Part shown: positions 17,864-26,499 of the stretch, piece after piece | How the letters are laid out: each line of letters begins with the position of its first letter | Position numbering within the stretch: position 1 is the first letter of the stretch | DNA from: Parabacteroides gordonii MS-1 = DSM 23371 | Lineage (GTDB): Bacteria; Bacteroidota; Bacteroidia; Bacteroidales; Tannerellaceae | Reading direction: 5' to 3' | Length of the DNA: 64,000 nucleotides | Assembly (NCBI RefSeq): GCF_000969825.1 | Contig: NZ_KQ033919.1 | Span: 3,298,749 to 3,362,748 of the forward strand | Translations under genes and position numbers: made by a program | The notes under the pieces: generated by a model | What the model was told of the DNA's origin: nothing | The model's input: the letters and a program-made list of their open reading frames with translations, nothing else | The model's database searches: none

Positions 17864-19909
17864 ATGAATAATAGAGCTTTGTCCAGGAAATTATCCGTGT
17901 TTCTTGTTTGCTTTGCTTTTTGCGGTCAGCAGGCGTTTGCCGCAGAAGGGGCTGTAGGAACTTTGGATATTGTTGTACTTGCGGTAGTTCTTCTTTTAGC
18001 CATATTCTTTATCTCGGCATGTTTTTACTTGCGGAAGATGTACACAGGCTTTACGGGAGAATCGAAAGAGGTCAAAAAAGAAAAGGATTTGTTACTTCAA
18101 CAGCGGGATGAAGCTGTGAAAAAGTGCAAGGAGTTAGAAACAGAAAATGCGGATCTGGAAGAAAAGAAACATTTCATCGAAGAAAAAGCCACGGAATTGG
18201 AGTCCCGGGAGAGTGAACTGGCTACCGTAAATGAAGAACTTTCCCAAAAACTTATCGCGCAGGAAACAATGATCTCCACCCTGAACAGTAATAAAAAAGA
18301 CCTGGAACAAATGCTTGTTGCCAAGATAAAGGAGAGTGATTCCCTTCAACGGGAAGTGGCCGACAGGCTTTCCGAGGCGGAACAACGGTTAAAAGATGCT
18401 GAAAGCATTCATGATAATTTCTTTATAGAAACGATCCACGAGATGCGTACCCCTCTTTCGTTAGTGTTGGGATCGCTGGCTCTGGTGGTGCAAAATAAGG
18501 ATGAGAGCCAGGAAATGTCTACCCAATTACTTTCAGCCTATCGTAATACACTTGCCCTGCAAGACCTTGCCGACCAGCTGATCGGAACCAGGCGGGCAAA
18601 CGATGTGGCCAATTATCTGCGTATCGCCCGTTACGATCTGGTGGATATATCCCGCCAGATATGCGATTTGTTTGTAGACTGGGTGGCAATGAACAATGTC
18701 GACTTCCAGATCAATACCCAGACATCTGTTTTGTGGATCTGGCTCGACCGTCGTAAAATGGAGTATGCTTTGCGTACATTATTGTCTAATGCATTTAAAA
18801 ATACATTCTCGTACGGTAAAGTGTCTTTGAATCTTTCTGTGGTGCAGAAAGACGGTAAAGCTTATTGCTCTTTGTCGGTGGAGGATGAAGGGTTGGATGA
18901 AAATGAAAGTACACGCCGCGGACTGAAACAAGTTTCCGACATGATAGACGATATCGGCGGATTTTTCAGTAGCGATGCCGACAATACGCGAACCATCTAT
19001 ACCTTATTAATACCGTTGGGTAAACAGCACCTGCTGGATCGTCGTGTAGAATTCGTAGAACCGGAAGCCGACCTGGTGAAACTGAATGATCGCCAGAAAG
19101 AAGAAATTGCCGAGTTTATCCAGATCATTCCCCAGAAGAAAGCAATGGGTAAAAAGATCCTGGTTATCGATGATAGTGATCAGATCCGTTGGTTCCTGAA
19201 GCATGTCTTTACCAAAGAATATGAAATACTGGAGGCGCGTAATGGCGAAGAGGGAGTACAGATAGCCTTTGCTACATCGCCGGATTTGATACTCTGTGAT
19301 GTCATGATGCCGATAATGGATGGTTTTGAAACTTGTAAGAAGTTGAAGGGTGATCCGCGTACCTCCCAGACCCCGGTGGTTATGCTGACGGCTAAGGTAG
19401 AGAGTGAAGATGTCATTACCGGAATTGAAGCCGGGGCTGACGATTATATCACAAAGCCTTTCGACGTAGAAATACTTCGCAGTAAGCTGAATAGCCTGGT
19501 AAAGCGTCGTGATCAATTGAAGCAATATTTCACCAATACCCTGGCGGGAACTTCAAATACAGATAAGGATGCAAATGAACCGGCAATACCGAGCAACCCA
19601 TTTATGGACCTGGTCGTTAAAAATATCGAGATGCACCTCGACGATTCCACCTTTGAGGCAAAGGTGCTCGCAGACTCATTGAACATGAGTCTGCCGACAT
19701 TGTATCGTAAAATCAAGCAATTCTCTGACTGTAGTATCCTGGAATTGACCCGTACGATCCGCCTGAAAAAGGCAGCCGAGTTGATCCGGACACAACAATA
19801 TTCGGTGCAGGAAGTATCAGAAATGGTTGGATTTAATGATACGGCCACGTTCCGTAAACGTTTTACAGAGCAGTATGGAACAACGCCTTCCCAATACGGA
19901 CAGCCCTAA
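17864..19909 (+). CDS. Hybrid histidine kinase / response regulator / AraC DNA-binding protein without periplasmic sensor
   Basis: 681 residues from ATG 17864; the longer frame from 17795 adds 23 residues before a good signal peptide. Order: signal peptide (1-27), transmembrane helix (about 32-53), long coiled coil (about 60-185), phospho-acceptor H192 in IHEMRTPLSLV, HATPase-like domain with LRTLLSNAFKNTFSYG (N box), receiver with acceptor Asp in LILCDVMMP (about 478) and Lys in ADDYITKPFD, and a C-terminal AraC HTH (about 575-681, ending GTTPSQYGQP). Unlike carbohydrate-sensing HTCS proteins it has no beta-propeller or Y_Y_Y domain. The ATP lid is degenerate: EDEGLDEN replaces DxGxG and no clear G2 box follows. 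Placed amid fimbrial genes; probably their regulator. Confidence 0.9.
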   Translation: MNNRALSRKLSVFLVCFAFCGQQAFAAEGAVGTLDIVVLAVVLLLAIFFISACFYLRKMYTGFTGESKEVKKEKDLLLQQRDEAVKKCKELETENADLEEKKHFIEEKATELESRESELATVNEELSQKLIAQETMISTLNSNKKDLEQMLVAKIKESDSLQREVADRLSEAEQRLKDAESIHDNFFIETIHEMRTPLSLVLGSLALVVQNKDESQEMSTQLLSAYRNTLALQDLADQLIGTRRANDVANYLRIARYDLVDISRQICDLFVDWVAMNNVDFQINTQTSVLWIWLDRRKMEYALRTLLSNAFKNTFSYGKVSLNLSVVQKDGKAYCSLSVEDEGLDENESTRRGLKQVSDMIDDIGGFFSSDADNTRTIYTLLIPLGKQHLLDRRVEFVEPEADLVKLNDRQKEEIAEFIQIIPQKKAMGKKILVIDDSDQIRWFLKHVFTKEYEILEARNGEEGVQIAFATSPDLILCDVMMPIMDGFETCKKLKGDPRTSQTPVVMLTAKVESEDVITGIEAGADDYITKPFDVEILRSKLNSLVKRRDQLKQYFTNTLAGTSNTDKDANEPAIPSNPFMDLVVKNIEMHLDDSTFEAKVLADSLNMSLPTLYRKIKQFSDCSILELTRTIRLKKAAELIRTQQYSVQEVSEMVGFNDTATFRKRFTEQYGTTPSQYGQP

Positions 19910-19961
19910 AGATTGTGACAAAACGATCCGTAAATCGATAAAATAATAACACTATGTTGAA

Positions 19962-19998
19962 AATAAGCCTGTCCTCGTGACGGGCTTATTTGTTTTAT
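19962..19998 (+). terminator. Terminator of the hybrid regulator gene
   Basis: Stem AATAAGCC/GGCTTATT (19962-19969, 19983-19990) with an inner GTC/GAC pair, followed by TGTTTTATT. Confidence 0.85.
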
Positions 19999-20064
19999 TA
20001 GGCTTCTGTAAATTCTCTTGATACAATTATTAACAATTGAAGTATCGTTTGGTACTTCATAATC

Positions 20065-20099
20065 TCGTTTTAAACGAATTTCAACTTCGTTTAAAACGA
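20065..20099. repeat. Perfect 14-bp inverted repeat
   Basis: TCGTTTTAAACGAA (20065-20078) and TTCGTTTAAAACGA (20086-20099), 7-bp spacer. Each arm is itself nearly palindromic around GTTTAAAC. It is followed by A7 rather than T-run, so it is not a plus-strand terminator. Candidate regulator site or recombination site upstream of the fimbrillin genes. Confidence 0.7.
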
Positions 20100-20611
20100 A
20101 AAAAAATTCCTTTTAAATGAAGATGTGATTTGTTTAAGGCTGAAAATATGTTAAATTGGGTTTGCTGAAGATCTAAATAGTGCTTTTTTGAGCCATTATT
20201 ATATGCTGAATAGCATATTTCTTTTCTGGAATGCTTTTCTTGGGTGGTGTGTTTTAAATGTCATAGGGAAAAGAAATCGCTTTGTTATCAGGCATAGATA
20301 TAGGATTTCACAAAGAAAAAACATGAAAATGAAAACAACGTAAGATTTTGTCTGGCAATATGATAACATCCTGCTTTATTACAGCCTCATAAAAACAAAC
20401 ATACTTGACTAGCGATCCATATAGCTTCTGCAGTTATGGGTAAAAATAACATTTTGCTAATTGTAAAATCAATGCTATAAGATATTTTCACCCATCTTTT
20501 GAGAGCAACGCACATGTTCTTAAAAATCTATTTTTTGCCTTAAAAAAAGATTTAGAGTTTTACCTATTATTATTGAGACTGATACCTATCCGCGGTTTTT
20601 CAGGGCGGCTA
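20100..20611. other. Long AT-rich leader region before the fimbrillin genes
   Basis: About 500 bp with no believable gene. It contains GGGTAAAAATAACAT (20437-20451) and ends at the TACCTTTG promoter box. An 800-bp non-coding space is unusual for this compact chromosome. Confidence 0.6.
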
Positions 20612-20657
20612 TACCTTTGCATTGTCATCAGGAAACAAATTATCGTATAGGGTAAAA
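20612..20657 (+). promoter_or_regulatory. Promoter box and GGGTAAA leader of the first fimbrillin gene
   Basis: TACCTTTG (20612-20619) matches the -7 consensus; no clean -33 is seen. GTATAGGGTAAAA follows at 20645-20657, the same element seen in the leaders of the two fimB-like copies and at 22265 and 23591. Confidence 0.6.
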
Positions 20658-20726
20658 GTGATAATTCTCCCGAGGCTAAAACTAGTATTTATTAAACGTA
20701 TTATATAACTTCTAAATTTTAAGAAT

Positions 20727-22070
20727 ATGAAACTAAGAAATTTATTATTCGGTACAATGATCGCATGTGCGTTCGTTGCTTGTTCAAATGATGACGATCC
20801 TATTGACAATGGGGGAGGAAGCAGTAACCCGGAAGGTAAAACGTTGTTGCAGGTAAAACCTAATGCTATCACTACAAAGGCTACAGCAGCAGGTAAAGAT
20901 TTTTGGGTTTATGTAATTGATGCTAATGGTAATATTGTTGGCGAAGGTAAGGCTAATGAACCATTTGAGTTAACGGATTCCAGAGCAGAAGGGAATGTGG
21001 AGATTATTGTATTGAAGAATATGCCTTCTTCTATGGGAACTCCACAGAAGAAGTCTGATCTTTTTAAAGAAATAGCATTTTCTAACGCTGAAGAAAGTGA
21101 TGCAACAAATTCACAAAATACAGCAGTATATAAAGTAACCATTATGCGTGGGGCTATTAATAAGCTAGGATATGATAATGTTGCAACTCCAGGTGTAAAT
21201 TATTTGGACGGCAGTAATGAGCCCATTCCTGCTTTTCGTAATGTTGCAATGATTAACTTGCAAACTATTTTAATTGACAATAATTTTATTCAAGGGGGAA
21301 AAGTGAAATATACAAATCCTCAGTTGGAAATAAAGGAAGCTTTTATTCTAAATGCAAGAAACGCCTCAAATATGGCAAGCCAAGCAGTTTTAACCCGTTG
21401 GGCAACAACAGAAAATGCAAATGGAGTATATTGTAATGGGATTGGCTATGACGATTACTCCAAATGGGTTGATGAAGCTGAAGCAGAAAATCAAAAAATG
21501 TATATAGATAAAATTACTAAAGATAATTATAAAACTCTTGTTGCTGAGAATTGGAGTACAAGTAATATATGTTTTAACGGTTATCGTAGAGGGCTATATA
21601 ATCTAATAGAGGAAAAGTTGGTTAATCCAATTATAAATATGACTGATGTTCCGACTTCAAATCACTGGAATCCTGAGCATTCAGCTACATTTTGGACATA
21701 TGAAAATACTAATACAGAAAATCCTACATTGTTGGTTGTAAAAGGAGATTTTAGTTATGATCAGGCAGCAGGAACAGTTGATAATCCAGATGCAGTAAAG
21801 CGAGTTACTATGGAAAATAGATACTATACAATCAAAGTTGGTGAAAATATTTCTACTGGAAGTGGCCTTAATCTTCTTGATTTTGGAATTACTTCAGTTA
21901 GTGATATAGTCGGAATACGTAGAAATATAGCATATCAAGTTGAATTGACAGTGAAAGGGCCGGGATCGAAGAATCCTCTTTTCCCTGGTGAAGATGAAAA
22001 AACTTATATGGACGCTAATGTTGTATTGGTTGGATATGGAAATGTAGAACAAAAACCATCAATCGACTAA
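20727..22070 (+). CDS. FimA/Mfa1-like fimbrillin lipoprotein
   Basis: 447 residues. Lipoprotein signal with lipobox FVACS (Cys about 19). TTKATAAGK at about residues 50-58 matches the protease-site position of FimA/Mfa1 pilins. Two beta-rich domains follow: DFWVYVIDANGNIVGEG and EIIVLKNMPSS in the first, then FRNVAMINLQTI and KEAFILNARNASNM in the second. It ends in the strand NVVLVGYGNVEQKPSID, suited to donor-strand exchange. Transcribed alone: own -7 box upstream and a strong terminator downstream. It may be the main shaft pilin or an alternative subunit. Confidence 0.82.
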   Translation: MKLRNLLFGTMIACAFVACSNDDDPIDNGGGSSNPEGKTLLQVKPNAITTKATAAGKDFWVYVIDANGNIVGEGKANEPFELTDSRAEGNVEIIVLKNMPSSMGTPQKKSDLFKEIAFSNAEESDATNSQNTAVYKVTIMRGAINKLGYDNVATPGVNYLDGSNEPIPAFRNVAMINLQTILIDNNFIQGGKVKYTNPQLEIKEAFILNARNASNMASQAVLTRWATTENANGVYCNGIGYDDYSKWVDEAEAENQKMYIDKITKDNYKTLVAENWSTSNICFNGYRRGLYNLIEEKLVNPIINMTDVPTSNHWNPEHSATFWTYENTNTENPTLLVVKGDFSYDQAAGTVDNPDAVKRVTMENRYYTIKVGENISTGSGLNLLDFGITSVSDIVGIRRNIAYQVELTVKGPGSKNPLFPGEDEKTYMDANVVLVGYGNVEQKPSID

Positions 22071-22096
22071 TATATTATTAATAAGGATAATATATA

Positions 22097-22124
22097 GCCC
22101 TCGTTTTAACGAGGGCTTTTTTTT
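22097..22124 (+). terminator. Terminator of the first fimbrillin gene
   Basis: Perfect 9-bp stem GCCCTCGTT/AACGAGGGC (22097-22105, 22108-22116), 2-nt loop in the formal pairing, then T8. Confidence 0.92.
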
Positions 22125-22162
22125 ACATGGTTTACTATTATTCGTTATTTATGTAATAAAAC

Positions 22163-22274
22163 CAGTGTAATCCTCTCATTTTTCCTATTGATACATTTGT
22201 CTATTAATAAAGATAGCCACACCTATACCCCTTGTTTTCCATATAATATACCTTTGTAACACCTAAGGGTAAAA
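22163..22274 (+). promoter_or_regulatory. Promoter region of the five-gene fimbrial operon
   Basis: Contains AGTGTAATCCTCTCA (22164-22178, fimbrial-locus motif), a minus-strand relative at about 22212-22226, the TACCTTTG -7 box (22249-22256), and AAGGGTAAAA (22265-22274) just before the ATG at 22292. Confidence 0.6.
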
Positions 22275-22291
22275 TAAATATTTAAATACAT

Positions 22292-23590
22292 ATGAAACCA
22301 ATTAGTTATATCTTATCATTAGCTTCAGTCTGCATTTTGTTTGCCTGTGGAAGCGAAGATACTCCGGATAATGTTTTACCTCCTGTTATTGAGCCGGATG
22401 CAACATTGTCTTTGTTGGTCAATACTGGAGAGAAAGCTCAATTAAAAGCTATGACAAAGGCCGGTGATACTGATTTGTCAGTAGATGACAACAAGATTCT
22501 CAGATTAACAGTCGCTGTATTTAATGCGGGTGCTTACGATGGGCATGATATGGGAGCATTGGAGACAATTAAAACAGAAACGGCAGTTTCTGGCCAGTCT
22601 ATTAGTCAGGTTGAAAATGTGGAAGTAAAATCAGGGCCGGTAAAAGTCCTGATATTAGCAAATGCCCCGGAAAGTTTATTAAAGGAATTCAAGACTGTTA
22701 CTGAGGGAAAAGGAGATTTTTCTACAATTAAAGATTTCCTAGGAGAAAAAGCCAAAACAACAGGCTTGGAAAATGAAATTAATGTTACGGCAAGTAGTGA
22801 GTTGTATGATATAACCGCTCAACGTGGAATGGTGAATTGTATGGGTTATACACAAGAAGAAGTTTCCGGTAAAAATGGCGTATCTGTTTCTCCATCTGCA
22901 CTAGGTGGAAGTGCAGTACCGCTATACCGTAATGTATCCCGTGTCCTTTTAAATAAAATCATATTTGAGCCGAAAAGTGAATATATTGACGCTTCTCTGG
23001 CTATAGAAGGAATCTATGTTGCAAATGCAAAATCGCAATCATATCTCGCATCTGAAATAAAAGGTAGAGGTTCTGTAGAAGTTGCTGATATTGCAGCTGA
23101 TGACTTTTACTGGTGCGGTGCTTTTGCCGACGTAGCTGGTGCATTGAAAGAAGGAAAAGCCCAAGAAGTTGCTAACTTATTTTATGCACCGACAGAGGTA
23201 ACATTAGATAAGAATACTAAAACACATGAAGGTGTAGGAGATGCTCCTATCGGTAGACCTTTCTACATCTACCAGAACCAAACAGGCAAAAAACATACAT
23301 TATTGATTGTTTACGGTACATTCAAATATAAATTGAATGAAGATGATTCAGAATACCAAACACAACAAAGTTTTTATACGGTGATTGTGAATGAGCCAGG
23401 AAAAGGATCTTTTGGTTCAGGTTCTGAAGAACATGACTATGTGACTCGCAATTTCAATTATAATATTGAGTTGACAATTTCCGGATCAGGTTCAACTGAA
23501 CCTTACGATAAAGCAATTTCATCCAATCTGAGTGCATCGGTGAAAGTATTGCCGTGGAATGTAAAGATTATTCATGAAGACGTTGAATAA
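22292..23590 (+). CDS. FimA/Mfa1-like fimbrillin lipoprotein, first gene of operon
   Basis: 432 residues. Lipobox CILFACG (Cys about 19). MTKAGDT (about residues 55-61) is the candidate processing site. The N-terminal domain has RLTVAVFNAGAYD and VKVLILANAPESLL; the C-terminal domain has LYRNVSRVLLNKIIF, EGIYVANAKSQSYL and HTLLIVYGTFKYK. It ends SASVKVLPWNVKIIHEDVE, a V-x-V-x-PW terminal strand typical of major FimA/Mfa1 pilins. Best candidate for the major shaft subunit of this operon, and followed directly by a FimB/Mfa2-type anchor gene, as in Bacteroides and Porphyromonas fim/mfa loci. Confidence 0.85.
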   Translation: MKPISYILSLASVCILFACGSEDTPDNVLPPVIEPDATLSLLVNTGEKAQLKAMTKAGDTDLSVDDNKILRLTVAVFNAGAYDGHDMGALETIKTETAVSGQSISQVENVEVKSGPVKVLILANAPESLLKEFKTVTEGKGDFSTIKDFLGEKAKTTGLENEINVTASSELYDITAQRGMVNCMGYTQEEVSGKNGVSVSPSALGGSAVPLYRNVSRVLLNKIIFEPKSEYIDASLAIEGIYVANAKSQSYLASEIKGRGSVEVADIAADDFYWCGAFADVAGALKEGKAQEVANLFYAPTEVTLDKNTKTHEGVGDAPIGRPFYIYQNQTGKKHTLLIVYGTFKYKLNEDDSEYQTQQSFYTVIVNEPGKGSFGSGSEEHDYVTRNFNYNIELTISGSGSTEPYDKAISSNLSASVKVLPWNVKIIHEDVE

Positions 23591-23603
23591 ATATAGGGTA
23601 AAC
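23591..23603 (+). promoter_or_regulatory. GGGTAAA motif between first and second operon genes
   Basis: ATATAGGGTAAAC overlaps the end of the preceding reading frame region and lies 33 bp before the next ATG; same motif as in the other fimbrial leaders. There is no -7 box here, so it looks like an RNA-level element. Confidence 0.4.
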
Positions 23604-23635
23604 AAAATACATCCAACAGGAAAAAATTAAACATT

Positions 23636-24538
23636 ATGAAACGTATATCATTTATAAAAAAACTCTTGTTTCCGGCACTTTGCTTATGTGCCTTGGTAAC
23701 CGGTTGCATCAATGAAGATTTAGATGAGTGTTACAAACTTCGGTTGAAAGTCGTTAATCAAAACGGGGAGGATATTACTCCGTCCGGTTATGTGAAACAT
23801 ACAGCTTTATACATTTTTGATGAGAAACTGAACTATCTGGAAACCCGTCAATTAGATGAATCATTTATCACTTCCCGTGATGAGATTGTTTTAGATAATT
23901 ATCCGGCCAGCCGTAAGCTGAACATTGTTGCCTGGGGTAATTTGAATGTGTTAGGAGAAAAACAAGATGTATCCGAAGCGCAAAAGATCGAGGATCTGAA
24001 AGTCATGCTTAAAACAACAGGAGAACAAGCCAGTCAACCGGATAGCCTTTATTTTGGTATCGAACAGGTACAAACAAAATCCGGAGGTATTACTGAGAAT
24101 AAAGAAGTTGTTATTCACCCTAAAACCGGATCGGTGACGGTTCAAACGATTAATTTGCATTATGGATTAAGAAAATATAATATTCCCGAAAATGCGGAGT
24201 GTGATTTTGCGTTGAACAAGACATTAAGCGGTTTTGATTACCAGGGTGAACAGATTGGTGATAGTGTTTACTATCAATTGAATGCAACCCGCTATAGTGG
24301 GGTTGATTATAAAACAAACGAACGGCAGAATGCTTGCCTGGGTGAAAAGATGGGGGTATCTCTATCTACTAATGGTGAAGTTTTTCTGACTGTGGATAAA
24401 GACGATAATGGGAATGAGATAAAGACTTCGCCCAGTGAAAATACATTTGTTCTTCTTCAATTTGCAGAGGATGGAAACCTGTCTGTCAAAGTACAGGTAC
24501 GTCCTTGGGGAGGTGTGGATGATCATATTGAATTTTAA
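23636..24538 (+). CDS. FimB/Mfa2 family fimbrial anchor lipoprotein
   Basis: 300 residues. Lipobox ALVTGC (Cys about 24) followed by INEDLDECYKLRLKV, the acid-rich start with paired Cys usual in FimB/Mfa2. Domain 1 has TALYIFDEKLNYLETRQL and KLNIVAWGNLN; domain 2 includes SLYFGIEQVQTKS and HPKTGSVTVQTINL; it ends LSVKVQVRPWGGVDDHIEF. It lacks the T-K-A processing motif of the pilins, as expected for an anchor that caps the shaft base in the outer membrane. Sits 45 bp after the fimbrillin gene and 20 bp before the next. Confidence 0.87.
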   Translation: MKRISFIKKLLFPALCLCALVTGCINEDLDECYKLRLKVVNQNGEDITPSGYVKHTALYIFDEKLNYLETRQLDESFITSRDEIVLDNYPASRKLNIVAWGNLNVLGEKQDVSEAQKIEDLKVMLKTTGEQASQPDSLYFGIEQVQTKSGGITENKEVVIHPKTGSVTVQTINLHYGLRKYNIPENAECDFALNKTLSGFDYQGEQIGDSVYYQLNATRYSGVDYKTNERQNACLGEKMGVSLSTNGEVFLTVDKDDNGNEIKTSPSENTFVLLQFAEDGNLSVKVQVRPWGGVDDHIEF

Positions 24539-24558
24539 CCTTCTAAAAGAATAGAAAT

Positions 24559-26490
24559 ATGAAATATCTAAGATTAAACATACAGCTATTATTTGCATTT
24601 GTTCTTATGCTGGGGCTTTTTTCCTGTACGGATGAAGATGCAGTAGACAATGGCAAGAAGGAAATAAAAGAAGGTTTACCGACAACAGTTACTTTAAAAC
24701 TGACTTCAGCTACTCCGATGGTGGTGGAGACGAAGACAGAGGATAGTAATAGTAAATTCGGAATGATAAATGATTTGGCTATATTGGTTTACAAAGCGGA
24801 AACGAGAGAGTTGGATAAAGTTACTTACGTTTCTGGTGTAAATGCTAAAGAATGGAATGGCTCTTTTAATGCGACGACTGGAAGTAGGCGAGTTTATGTT
24901 CTGGCTAATTCAGGATTAGGAGAAGCCGGTATAAAAAGCTCTTATAGCCGAGAAGATGATTTGTTAAATTCAGGGCTGATAGATGCAGGAACGATAACCC
25001 CCGTAGGTAACGAAAAGATGTTAGGGTTTGTTCATACAAGTAACAATTTTGGAAACGAATTATCCTCAGCAGAAGAATCTGCAACAATTGGTATTCCAGA
25101 GAGTAACGGTTTTAATCCAGTTGTATCTCTTTATTCTCGGTTATATCCGCCGTATTCAAAGATAACATTTACGGTAAAGAATGAGGTTAAGACCGATATG
25201 TCGGAGAAAGTTCAATTAAGCATAACTAATGTTTATGTAAGAAATCTTCCAACAAAGTATTCTTTATTGCCTATTGAAAATATTTTACAGACAAGTGGCA
25301 CTGATGTATATTCTGAAAAAGTAGAACAAACAAGTGAAGGGGAAGATGCATATGTATTTTATATGTATGAAAATCTGCAAGGGACTATTAATGAAGGTAA
25401 CGGCGATCCTAAATTGAAATCTCCTTTCAAAGGAGAGTACCCTTCCAATAATTCTAACCCCAGTGAAAATTATGAAAGCTGGAATACAAAATGGGCGACG
25501 AAAACTCCGTGTACATATATTGAAGTAGAGGGTACTTATGCTATTTGGAAATCAAATACTCAATATGGCGCAGGAAAGATCCATTATCGTTTTTTCCTGG
25601 GAGCAAACACTGTCGATAATTTTGATATTAAAAGAAATACGCATTATAAAGTCGAATTAGCATTTACTGGAATTGCTGGTTATGATGAATTGAGTTATGA
25701 GTGGAGAGTGAATGCTCAACTCGAAGATGTTACTATTGTTCCGGAAGGTATTTTGGAAATCGATGGCTCTCCTGATTACTGGTTTCCATTCGCGGTTATA
25801 AATGGAAGCGACAAAAAGGTGGATATAACTACAGATCAAGGAACAAGTAATCTAAAAATTCAATACTTAGTACCAGGAACATCTGACTATGATCCTTATT
25901 GGAGCGATGCATCACAGATACAAGGGATTGGCAAGCACTCCTTTACAGAGTATCATATTAAGGCGAATGAGTTTGGTATAATAGGTTCTGCTGGATATGA
26001 TAGTGATGAAAATCGTTTTATCGATGATAACGGGAATTCATATTCGCGAGTAGCTGATAATTTAGACAGAAGAGATGAAATCCGTCAGGGATTGATTTAC
26101 CTTAAAAGAAAATATGTCGTTAATACAGTTCCTTCAACTGACTATTATATTAAGATGTACCCCTTATTATGCTTGTCTGAATCCTCTGGAACTTCAGAAA
26201 GCAATACAGTTTACGCTCAGCGTTTTGATCGAAATGAAGGTTTAGTGGATGAAAAAGAAATGAGAAAACTATGTTCCGGAAATTATGTGAGTAATGGTAA
26301 CATGTATGTTTTACCTCCTAGATTGCAAGATTTAAATCTTATGATAGAGTATGAGACTTATGCACCTTTTAAACCTAAATCAGAAGGACCTTATTGGACT
26401 ACTGAAGGTCTTTATTATTGGAGAAATAATAGGGCTGAGAAGGCTTTTGAGTCTAAAGGCTACGTTCGTTGTGTATATAGAAAAAACTAA
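24559..26490 (+). CDS. Large fimbrial accessory lipoprotein, candidate tip subunit (DUF4906-like)
   Basis: 643 residues, the largest of the cluster. Lipobox LGLFSC (Cys about 23); VVETKTEDS near residues 55-63. The fimbrillin-like N-terminal domain has INDLAILVYKAETREL and RRVYVLANSGLGEAG; a long middle section carries KITFTVKNEV and YKVELAFTGIAGYDELSYEW. The C-terminal 90 residues differ: DEKEMRKLCSG, YVLPPRLQDLNLM, GPYWTTEGLYYWR and KGYVRCVYRKN, like the Trp-rich ends (YWSSTE..RCV) of FISUMP/DUF1566-type domains. It has no V-x-V-x-x-W terminal strand, so it probably cannot donate to a further subunit and would cap the fimbria as adhesin (inference). Confidence 0.75.
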   Translation: MKYLRLNIQLLFAFVLMLGLFSCTDEDAVDNGKKEIKEGLPTTVTLKLTSATPMVVETKTEDSNSKFGMINDLAILVYKAETRELDKVTYVSGVNAKEWNGSFNATTGSRRVYVLANSGLGEAGIKSSYSREDDLLNSGLIDAGTITPVGNEKMLGFVHTSNNFGNELSSAEESATIGIPESNGFNPVVSLYSRLYPPYSKITFTVKNEVKTDMSEKVQLSITNVYVRNLPTKYSLLPIENILQTSGTDVYSEKVEQTSEGEDAYVFYMYENLQGTINEGNGDPKLKSPFKGEYPSNNSNPSENYESWNTKWATKTPCTYIEVEGTYAIWKSNTQYGAGKIHYRFFLGANTVDNFDIKRNTHYKVELAFTGIAGYDELSYEWRVNAQLEDVTIVPEGILEIDGSPDYWFPFAVINGSDKKVDITTDQGTSNLKIQYLVPGTSDYDPYWSDASQIQGIGKHSFTEYHIKANEFGIIGSAGYDSDENRFIDDNGNSYSRVADNLDRRDEIRQGLIYLKRKYVVNTVPSTDYYIKMYPLLCLSESSGTSESNTVYAQRFDRNEGLVDEKEMRKLCSGNYVSNGNMYVLPPRLQDLNLMIEYETYAPFKPKSEGPYWTTEGLYYWRNNRAEKAFESKGYVRCVYRKN

Positions 26491-26499
26491 AATACTGAA

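Noticed and set aside
14159-20726. Invertible phase-variation promoter of the fimbrial genes
   Set aside because: I looked for long inverted repeats flanking a promoter and for a recombinase gene; only the short-spaced 14-bp dyad at 20065 and the dyad at 31993 were found, neither enclosing a promoter segment with a downstream gene.
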